The notes under the pieces: model-generated
Databases searched by the model: none
What the model was told of the DNA's origin: nothing
The model's input: the letters and a program-made list of their open reading frames with translations, nothing else
In this document: piece after piece, positions 1 through 5,675 of the stretch
Position numbering within the stretch: the stretch's first letter is position 1
Layout of the letters: each line of letters opens with the position of its first letter
Assembly (NCBI GenBank): GCA_003170035.1
Contig: PMZX01000206.1
Span: 1 to 6,682, forward strand
From: Myxococcales bacterium
GTDB taxonomy: Bacteria > Myxococcota_A > Polyangia > Fen-1088
Length of the DNA stretch: 6,682 nucleotides
Direction of reading: 5' to 3'
Position numbers and translations under genes: made by a program

Positions 1-1270
1 CGATCTCGAAGATGGTGTCGACGGTTGGATCGGTGAAGGTGGCACCCGCCACGTGGGCGCTGATCTCGTTGATGATGGCGTCCGCGCCGATGACCTCACC
101 CACGATCTTGCGGCCGCTGCCCGTGGTGCCCGCACCCAGGACTTCGATTCGCGCGCCCTTCTTTTCCTCCAGCTGGCGCAGGGCGCGGCACAGCTTCTGC
201 GTGGCGCCTACCGGATCGCCGCCGGTCTTGCGGTACACGTCGACCAGAAGCTCGTCCTTGTCGTTGACCAGCGCCAGCTTGGTGCTGGTCGAGCCGATGT
301 CGATGCCCAGGTACACCCGCAACGGCTGGCCCGCGGGCCAGGAAACCACGCGGACCTCGTTGCCTTCCGGGTCGGTGTAGCATTCGGCCAGACGAAAATC
401 GGGGTACTTGGACTTCTCCAGGGTGAGCGGCCAGGGGTGGTATTCCACGTCGCTGGCAGTGGCAATGCGATGAAGCGACTCGCGCGAGGGCAGACGCCGC
501 GGCACCGCGCCCAGGGCAGCGGCGCCCGTGGCCGCCACCAGGTGGGGCGAGGCGGGCGCACGCAGCAGGTTGGGGAAAGCCGCATCCAACCAGCGCAGGA
601 CTTCGCGGTTGAGCGCCACTCCTCCGATGATGGCGGTGGGCGCATCCAGGGGCCGCGCCCGCAGCAGGGTTCCGATCAAAGTGCGGGTCATGCCCCGGCA
701 AAGGCCAGACCACATGGCGGCCTTGCTGTAGCCCTCCTGCTGGCGGTGGATAAGGTCGCTCTTGGCGAACACTGAGCAACGGGTGGCGATGGAGGGCGGC
801 TCGGCCACGCTGCCCACCAGGGCCGGATCACTGCAATCCAGCCCCAGTCGCGCGGCTTGCTCGTCGAGGAAGGACCCGGTACCAGCCGCGCACATGGAGT
901 TGGTGGCGTAGTTCTGGAAGTGCCCCTGGGCATCGAGCTGCACCAACGTCACCGACCCGCCGCCGATGTCGATGATGTTGCGAACCTCGGGGAACTGGGC
1001 GTGCACGATGCGAATCTGACAGGCTGCAATGTCGAGCCGCCGGGTTTCAAAAGCCTCGCAGAAGCGAGTCGCGTTCAGCCCGCAGAAGCCGATGGCGTCC
1101 CCTGGCTTGAGGTCAAGCTCGCGTAGGGCTCGTTCCAGCACGGGAGCCGGTTCACCCTTGTGTCGGGCGTAGAAGGACTGAACGACCTTGCCGGCACCAT
1201 CGAGCCGAACCGCCTTGAGCGATACGGCGCCGATGTCGACTCCTATTCTTCCCGGTTGCTCCACAGTCAC
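1..1270 (-). CDS. Large BadF/BadG/BcrA/BcrD-type acyl-CoA dehydratase activator (two ASKHA domains), 3' end beyond window
   Basis: The first 423 codons of a gene running off the left edge; the reading frame is open throughout. Residues about 8-300 form one ASKHA ATPase domain: a phosphate loop GVDIGAVSLK (10-19), a second DIGGGS loop, MCAAGTGSFLDEQA with C127, and RCSVFAKSDL with C165. In the known activators (HgdC type) two cysteines at these places bridge a [4Fe-4S] cluster between two monomers, and ATP hydrolysis drives low-potential electron injection into a 2-hydroxyacyl-CoA dehydratase or benzoyl-CoA reductase. A second ASKHA domain begins near residue 319 with LGIDIGSTSTK. Two such domains in tandem are the mark of the long (over 1,000-residue) activase-related proteins, so most of this protein is probably missing here. 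GTG at 1268-1270 is chosen because C127 then falls at the family position; no strong ribosome binding site precedes it, and a second GTG at 1262-1264 is possible. The true substrate is unknown. Family call is firm, function less so. Confidence 0.85.
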   Translation of the reverse strand, partial: MTVEQPGRIGVDIGAVSLKAVRLDGAGKVVQSFYARHKGEPAPVLERALRELDLKPGDAIGFCGLNATRFCEAFETRRLDIAACQIRIVHAQFPEVRNIIDIGGGSVTLVQLDAQGHFQNYATNSMCAAGTGSFLDEQAARLGLDCSDPALVGSVAEPPSIATRCSVFAKSDLIHRQQEGYSKAAMWSGLCRGMTRTLIGTLLRARPLDAPTAIIGGVALNREVLRWLDAAFPNLLRAPASPHLVAATGAAALGAVPRRLPSRESLHRIATASDVEYHPWPLTLEKSKYPDFRLAECYTDPEGNEVRVVSWPAGQPLRVYLGIDIGSTSTKLALVNDKDELLVDVYRKTGGDPVGATQKLCRALRQLEEKKGARIEVLGAGTTGSGRKIVGEVIGADAIINEISAHVAGATFTDPTVDTIFEI

Positions 1271-1441
1271 ACGTGCTTCGTGAGGTTGATGTAGGTGTCC
1301 GTCGGTGCGCCGCTTCCTTACCACAGAACCGACACCGAGGCTAACCCGAGCCGGGCCCTTCTGGCGCGAGGCGGCGTGATGGACCTCGAAGCCGGCTGCC
1401 ATGATTTCGCGGCTGCCAGCGAGAGTGCTACCTTGTTGGCC
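1271..1441. promoter_or_regulatory. Divergent intergenic region between activator gene and glk
   Basis: The two flanking genes point away from each other, so their promoters are expected in these 171 bases. I could not recognise convincing -35/-10 boxes or a clear operator. A GAGG at 1368-1371 sits 7 bases before an in-frame ATG at 1379, which would add 21 residues to glucokinase. That stretch has lower third-position GC than the gene body and no counterpart in known glucokinases, so I treat it as leader. Confidence 0.4.
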
Positions 1442-2446
1442 ATGATCATTGCTGGCGACATTGGCGGAACCAAGACTGTCCTCGCGCTCTTCGAAACTGC
1501 GGGAGAGGATCTGCGCTGCGTGCGCGAGGCCACCTTTCCCAGCCTCGAATACCATTCGCTCGAGGCAGTGGTGGACGAGTTCTTCTCGGCTACCGCGCGG
1601 CCCACGCTGACCGGCGCCTGCTTCGGCGTGGCTGGGCCGGTCGAGGGCGGCAGGGCTCGGCTGACCAATCTGCCCTGGTTGCTCGACGAGGAACATCTGG
1701 CCAAGGGTCTGCGCGCACCGCGCGTGCGCTTGCTCAATGATCTGGAAGCGGCCGCCTTCGGAATGTTGTTTCTTGCGTCCACCGATTTCGAGGTGCTGCA
1801 GCCTGGGAAGGCGGGCGCCAGGGGTGACATCGCGGTCATCGCGCCCGGCACCGGGTTGGGCGAGGCCCTGCTTCACTTCGACGGCAAGCAGTACCACGCC
1901 ATCCCGTCAGAGGGCGGACACGCCGACTTTGCCCCGCGCACGGACGACGAGATCGTTCTTCTGCGCCACCTGCGGGCGGCCCTGGGCGGCCACGTCAGCT
2001 ACGAGCGCATCCTGTCCGGGGCTGGCATCGGCAACCTGTATCGCTGTCTGCGCAACGAAGCCACCACCCGCGAGCCCCCCTGGCTGGCCGAGCAGCTTGG
2101 CAGCGGCGATCCCAACGCCGCCATCTCGGCCGCCGCCTTGGCCAACCGCGATCCGGTGTGCGTGCAGGCCCTGCGCATGTTCTGCGCGGTGCTGGGCGCC
2201 GAGGCCGGAAATCTGGCGCTCAAGGGGCTGACCACAGGTGGCGTGATCATCGGAGGCGGGATAGCCCCGAAGATCCTGCCGGCGCTCAAGGAAGGATCGT
2301 TCCTGGCGGCACTGGCCGACAAGGGGCGGTTTTCGGAATGGGCGAAGAACCTGCCGGTGCGGGTGGCGCTCGATCCGCGCGCGCCGCTCATCGGCGCCAG
2401 CCGCTACCTGGTGAGCAGCGCCATTCACCCGGGCGCGCGGGCGTAG
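1442..2446 (+). CDS. glk: Glucokinase (ATP-dependent, bacterial Glk family)
   Basis: Phosphorylates glucose to glucose 6-phosphate with ATP in the cytoplasm (EC 2.7.1.2), feeding glycolysis. The 334-residue product is close to the 321 residues of E. coli Glk and matches it over its whole length. Visible landmarks are the ATP phosphate loop AGDIGGTKT (4-12), LTNLPW (74-79), LLNDLEAAAFG with the likely catalytic base D100, APGTGLGEA (134-142), the glucose-binding EGGHADFAP with E157 and H160, SYERILSG with E188, the second nucleotide segment GGVIIGGGIAP (266-276), and the C-terminal DKGRF (293-297). No key residue is missing. ATG 1442 is chosen because the family begins there; its upstream GAGAG (1421-1425) is too distant to be a good ribosome binding site. 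ATG 1379 is an in-frame alternative with better spacing. It stands alone: divergent from the activator gene and convergent with the lipoprotein gene. Confidence 0.95.
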   Translation: MIIAGDIGGTKTVLALFETAGEDLRCVREATFPSLEYHSLEAVVDEFFSATARPTLTGACFGVAGPVEGGRARLTNLPWLLDEEHLAKGLRAPRVRLLNDLEAAAFGMLFLASTDFEVLQPGKAGARGDIAVIAPGTGLGEALLHFDGKQYHAIPSEGGHADFAPRTDDEIVLLRHLRAALGGHVSYERILSGAGIGNLYRCLRNEATTREPPWLAEQLGSGDPNAAISAAALANRDPVCVQALRMFCAVLGAEAGNLALKGLTTGGVIIGGGIAPKILPALKEGSFLAALADKGRFSEWAKNLPVRVALDPRAPLIGASRYLVSSAIHPGARA

Positions 2447-2510
2447 TTCTTTAAAGAGTGAAGCCTGGGCTTTGCCTGACGCTGCGGCCGGTGCGGCTGA
2501 GTGGTCTTGC

Positions 2511-2545
2511 GGCCGTGGCCGACGGCGATCGCTCCGGCCACGGCC
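2511..2545. terminator. Inverted repeat between convergent genes, possible bidirectional terminator
   Basis: GGCCGTGGCC (2511-2520) is followed after 15 bases by its exact reverse complement GGCCACGGCC (2536-2545), and G2521/C2535 can extend the stem to 11 bp. It lies 65 bases past the glk stop and 37 bases past the stop of the opposing lipoprotein gene, where a shared terminator would be expected. There is no T-tract on either side, so it is not a canonical intrinsic terminator; it could also be a 3' stabilising hairpin. Confidence 0.35.
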
Positions 2546-2581
2546 ACGAGATCCTACGGCCATCGCGGGATTGCGCGTGGC

Positions 2582-3646
2582 CTACGGCAGGTGAATTCGA
2601 CTGCCGGACTTGTGGCATCCGTTGCAGTCGGCGTTTGTTGGAGTGGTCGACATGGTTTGGTCGGCGTTGGGGCATTTGCTCACCGTCGGGGGACTGAGGG
2701 TGACCGCCGACGTTGCGTAGAACGTGCCGCCCCTATCGGTGACCATGGTTGTGTTGCCAATCTTGACCGTGGCGCCAGCGACAGCCGTGCCGCCAGCGGC
2801 CGTGGCGTAGATGGTTCCGGCTGCGTAGATCCTGGGGGAATCGCCCCCGGCGTTGTGGCAGTTCATGCAGATCTGTCCCGCATAGTGTTTCGCAGCGATG
2901 ATGTTGGTAGCGGCGGGAGTGCAGTTGGTACTACCCCCACCTGAGTCCGGGGGCGACGCATCCGGCCGACTGGTCGAACTACTGGAACTGGTGGAGCCAC
3001 CGGAAGCAGACGAGCCGCCGGAGCTGGTGGAACCACCGGAGCGGGTCGAGCCACCAGAGCTGGTGGAGCCGCCGGAGCTGGTGGAACCACCGGAGCGGGT
3101 CGAGCCACCGGAGCTGGTGGAGACACCGGAGCTGGCCGTGCCGCCCGAGGCGGAAAAGCCACCGGAGCTGGTGGAGCCACCGGAGCTGGTGAAGCTGCCG
3201 AAGCTGGTGGAGCCGCCGAAGCTGGTGGAGTTACTTGAGGTGGTGGAGCCGCCGAAGCTGGTGGAGCTACTTGAGGTGGTGGAGCCGCCGGAGCTGGTCG
3301 TGCCACCCGAGCGGGTCGAGCCACCGAGGCTGGTGGAGCCACCGGAGTTAGTCGAACCACCGGAACTGGTGGAGCTGCTTGAGGCGGACGAGCTGCCGGA
3401 GCTGGTCGTGCCGCCCGAGTCGTTGGAACCCCCGGAACTGGTCTGGCCGGCGGAACTGGTCGAACCACCAGAGCCACCTTTGCCTGCAGATTCGGTGGAG
3501 CCCCCAGAGCCAGCGGAGCTGCCGGAACTACTCTTGCCGCCGGCTGGGCCAAAGGTCCTCGCGCCAGGATCCCCGACACAGCCGTAGCAGAGCAACGCAA
3601 CTGAGAGCAGTAAACCAAGTTCCGAATTGCGAAGAACGCGGTTCAT
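2582..3646 (-). CDS. Predicted di-haem c-type cytochrome lipoprotein with long Ser/Gly/Thr repeat linker
   Basis: The product has 354 residues. Residues 1-23 look like a lipoprotein signal peptide: basic start MNRVLR, hydrophobic GLLLSVALL, then CYGC with C23 as the probable lipidated cysteine, although the lipobox is not canonical. Residues about 35-226 are almost only Ser, Gly and Thr, largely in hexads, and should be a flexible spacer. The C-terminal domain (about 240-354) holds two haem c sites, CMNCH (260-264) and CNGCH (341-345), plus C242 and C325. Between the haem sites lies a segment with YAAGTIY, AVAGATVKIG and VTDRGGTFYA that resembles a carboxypeptidase-regulatory-like beta-sandwich; this is my reading, not a confirmed match. 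ATG 3644-3646 is preferred over one at 3718 because it gives the signal peptide and has GAGAGG (3652-3657) five bases upstream. It follows the iron-sulfur/cytochrome b gene by 115 bases on the same strand. Probably an envelope electron carrier; the partner is unknown. Confidence 0.8.
   Translation of the reverse strand: MNRVLRNSELGLLLSVALLCYGCVGDPGARTFGPAGGKSSSGSSAGSGGSTESAGKGGSGGSTSSAGQTSSGGSNDSGGTTSSGSSSASSSSTSSGGSTNSGGSTSLGGSTRSGGTTSSGGSTTSSSSTSFGGSTTSSNSTSFGGSTSFGSFTSSGGSTSSGGFSASGGTASSGVSTSSGGSTRSGGSTSSGGSTSSGGSTRSGGSTSSGGSSASGGSTSSSSSTSRPDASPPDSGGGSTNCTPAATNIIAAKHYAGQICMNCHNAGGDSPRIYAAGTIYATAAGGTAVAGATVKIGNTTMVTDRGGTFYATSAVTLSPPTVSKCPNADQTMSTTPTNADCNGCHKSGSRIHLP
3014..3121 (-). repeat. 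54-bp near-perfect tandem duplication inside the hexad array
   Basis: Bases 3014-3067 and 3068-3121 are two direct copies that differ only at 3056 (A) against 3110 (G). Each copy carries three hexad units, so the copying kept the reading frame. Confidence 0.85.
3213..3284 (-). repeat. 36-bp near-perfect tandem duplication inside the hexad array
   Basis: Bases 3213-3248 and 3249-3284 are direct copies that differ only at 3231 (T) against 3267 (C). Each copy encodes two hexads, of the variant types TTSSNS/TSFGGS and TTSSSS/TSFGGS. Confidence 0.85.
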
Positions 3647-3761
3647 TGAAACCTCTCGTCGTGTTGGTACGCCAGTATGTACCTTCGGCGCGCCAGCGGC
3701 AGGCACAAGTTGATGCATTCAAGAACTTCGCGCCACGCGTCGCTCATAGCACAGCGCGGTT
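3647..3761 (-). promoter_or_regulatory. Leader of the lipoprotein gene with ribosome binding site and a small dyad
   Basis: These 115 bases separate the lipoprotein gene from the upstream membrane-protein gene, enough for its own promoter, though read-through is also possible. GAGAGG at 3652-3657 is a good ribosome binding site. GGTAC (3666-3670) and GTACC (3679-3683) form a short dyad with an 8-base spacer, 20 bases upstream of the start codon; it could be an operator or chance. No confident -35/-10 pair was seen. Confidence 0.35.
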
Positions 3762-5642
3762 TCACACCGCTTTGTACATGAACCCGTAGGCAATGTGCAC
3801 GCCAGCCAGGGCGAACATGATGATGGTCAGTATGATGTGGACCCAGTTCCAGTGGCGCAGCATTTTCTTGGCGCTTTCGAGATAAGACCGCGTGCGCCGC
3901 TGTGCCGCCCGGTCGGAGAGGAACTGTAGGATCTGTCGACGGGTCTTGCGATCAGGAATGTCGCCCAGGCCTGCGAAGTGCAGCCAGAACAGCGCGGCGA
4001 AATCGCGTAGCTCGTGCCACAACATGACCGCGAGCAGCCCGTGCGAGCCGACCACCCCCTCGCGCTCGGGGGTCAGAATGCGAATTGCGCGCGAGTTTCT
4101 GCGGCGACCGACAATCGAGGGCGCACTTCGCGTTAGGGATTCCACCTCGAAATCCGCCAGGCCGATGCCCGAGTGTACCTTTCCGTAGAGATAGCGGCCG
4201 ATGGCTCCCGACGCGACGACGATCCACATCGACATGCAGGAGAGTCCCACCCAGCGGTCCAGCTTGAAGGCTGCGTGGTACGTCACAAGGGTTGCACCGA
4301 TGAACCCTACCCAAAGGTGAACAGTGAGCCAGGTGGATTGGGCGCCGAGTTTCTTTAGCAAACCCAGCCGCGTATGCAGCGGGTAGAGGAAGGTCAGCAG
4401 CATGAATGACGTGCCGATATACCCGAGCCAGTGGCCGAACCCTTTCCCCGAGCTGTACGAAATCGGTTCGACCCTTCCCAGCCATTGCAGCAGGGCGGCC
4501 TGCAAGCTGTGCTCGGGCAGAGTTCGGCGCAAGAAGCACTCGAGGCCGACGGCGGCCAGGGCGAGGAAGAGGAGGGTGGCCACCACGGCGCGGGCCGTGC
4601 GGTGGGTCTGCCGGGCGCGGTGTTCGGCCACGCCCTCGAGAAATGCCACCCCGGAAAAGGTCAGGCCCCCGGGCCCCGTCTCGGTGAACAGATCCCGGGG
4701 CGAAAGCTCCAGCAGGGCTCCGGTGGGGCATGCACGCAGACAGGCGCGATCTGGGAAGTCCGCACATCCATCGCACTTGACCGCCCGCTGGCGCGCCTTG
4801 CCCGCGGCCGTGTACTTTTCCATGAAGATGGCGCCGTGAGGACACTTGACTTTGCAGACGGCGCAGCCCGTGCAGCGTTCGCTGATGCGAACTTCACCCT
4901 GCTCGTCGAGTACCAGGGCCTGGAGCTTGCAGGACACGAGGCACGGCTTGTCCACGCAGTGCCGGCACACCTGCTGGATAGCCAGACGTCCGAGACGTAG
5001 GTCGGCGCGCAGTTCTCGCGCGGAACCATGGCGCTTGGCACATGCCTCTTGGCACTTGTTGCAGTCCAGGCAACGATCGAGCTGGCTGACCCGCACCAAC
5101 GAGCTGGACGCAAACCCATGGCGGAGGAAGAAGTCCTGCACCAGCGCACGGGTCGGTTCCTGCTGGCTGAGGAAGTGGTTGCGTGAAGCTGCGATCTGTT
5201 GTCTGAGCCGCGTGGACCAGGCTGCGTGCCGGGCCATGAGCTCGGTCAGTGCCGGGCGGCTGGCCGCCAGCAAGGTGGCCGGCGTGGAGGCCATGCAGTC
5301 GAGCACCGGCTCTCCTGCGCCCGGTGGGCAATCGAGAAAACCGTCGGAGAAGAACTCGCCGGGCGCGAAGAAACCTATGTGCTCGAGCGGGCGATCGTCG
5401 CCCGCGCGCGCGGGGACAGACGTGCCCTCTCGGTCGAGAGCGATGGAGACGACGCCGGAAAGCACGAAACAGTAATTCTCGCCTTGGCCCCGTTCCAGCG
5501 ACGAGAGGCGCTGACGGCGATCGAGATGGCGTACCTGGCCCGTGCGCAAGAGCCGATCGAGCGCTGGGTTGGGCAGGTCGGCGAAAACCGGCAGCGCGCG
5601 AAGGGAATCAACCGTGACCGCGTGGCTTGCTTCTTGTGCCAT
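3762..5642 (-). CDS. Crp-like sensor / four-[4Fe-4S] ferredoxin / di-haem b membrane fusion protein
   Basis: The 626-residue product has three parts. Residues about 14-150 resemble a cyclic-nucleotide-binding (Crp/FNR effector) fold, with FVLSGVVSIAL (59-69) and FFAPGEFF (91-98), but no DNA-binding domain follows. Residues 191-305 hold sixteen cysteines in four groups (C191/194/197/201, C226/229/234/238, C257/260/263/267, C290/293/301/305), the pattern of four-cluster electron-transfer subunits such as NrfC/DmsB. Residues 350-620 are membrane-bound with likely helices at 352-371, 402-422, 438-457, 467-484 and 598-620. H442 and H456 in helix 3 and H602 and H616 in helix 5 are each 14 apart, as expected for two stacked b haems. 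No signal peptide is present, and loop charges place the N-terminal part in the cytoplasm. It probably moves electrons between a cytoplasmic donor and the periplasm. ATG 5640-5642 is preceded by AAGAGA (5651-5656); only 33 bases separate it from the upstream multihaem cytochrome gene, suggesting one operon. The donor, the direction of flow and the ligand of the sensor domain are unknown. Confidence 0.85.
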   Translation of the reverse strand: MAQEASHAVTVDSLRALPVFADLPNPALDRLLRTGQVRHLDRRQRLSSLERGQGENYCFVLSGVVSIALDREGTSVPARAGDDRPLEHIGFFAPGEFFSDGFLDCPPGAGEPVLDCMASTPATLLAASRPALTELMARHAAWSTRLRQQIAASRNHFLSQQEPTRALVQDFFLRHGFASSSLVRVSQLDRCLDCNKCQEACAKRHGSARELRADLRLGRLAIQQVCRHCVDKPCLVSCKLQALVLDEQGEVRISERCTGCAVCKVKCPHGAIFMEKYTAAGKARQRAVKCDGCADFPDRACLRACPTGALLELSPRDLFTETGPGGLTFSGVAFLEGVAEHRARQTHRTARAVVATLLFLALAAVGLECFLRRTLPEHSLQAALLQWLGRVEPISYSSGKGFGHWLGYIGTSFMLLTFLYPLHTRLGLLKKLGAQSTWLTVHLWVGFIGATLVTYHAAFKLDRWVGLSCMSMWIVVASGAIGRYLYGKVHSGIGLADFEVESLTRSAPSIVGRRRNSRAIRILTPEREGVVGSHGLLAVMLWHELRDFAALFWLHFAGLGDIPDRKTRRQILQFLSDRAAQRRTRSYLESAKKMLRHWNWVHIILTIIMFALAGVHIAYGFMYKAV

Positions 5643-5675
5643 GGTCGTTTTCTCTTAATCTGCCATGTTCCATCT

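Larger units (their letters stand above)
2975..3460 (-). repeat. 27 tandem 18-bp units encoding Ser/Gly/Thr hexads
   Basis: Within the lipoprotein gene, residues 63-224 can be split into 27 consecutive hexads with no phase slip; the consensus is TSSGGS with variants such as TRSGGS, TSFGGS and SASGGS. At the DNA level this is an 18-bp degenerate repeat. It makes all three frames on each strand look open and repetitive, which explains the long Pro/Glu/Val-rich and Pro/Ala-rich spurious frames here. Confidence 0.9.

Noticed and set aside
53..775. Plus-strand and other-frame open frames over the activator gene
   Set aside because: The activator frame carries all family motifs without interruption from 1270 to the edge, so these are shadows.
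1294..1336. Short inverted repeats (GGTGTC/GACACC and GTCGGT/ACCGAC) in the divergent intergenic region
   Set aside because: Only 6 bp each, overlapping one another, and expected by chance in GC-rich DNA; not enough to call an operator.
2975..3460. Repeat array considered as CRISPR
   Set aside because: The units are contiguous, in frame and degenerate, with no unique spacers between them; it is a coding repeat.
2898..3587. Long plus-strand open frame rich in Glu-Leu-Val-Glu-Pro-Pro repeats
   Set aside because: It is the antisense shadow of the 18-bp repeats in the lipoprotein gene. It has no signal, motif or ribosome binding site, while the minus-strand frame has a signal peptide and two haem sites.
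2863..3618. Second minus-strand open frame rich in Pro/Ala/Val
   Set aside because: Another frame of the same 18-bp repeat; it lacks the haem sites and any recognisable domain.
3756..3770. Five-bp hairpin across the stop codon of the iron-sulfur/cytochrome b gene
   Set aside because: The stem is short, part of it is coding, and no T-tract follows, so it is not a credible terminator.
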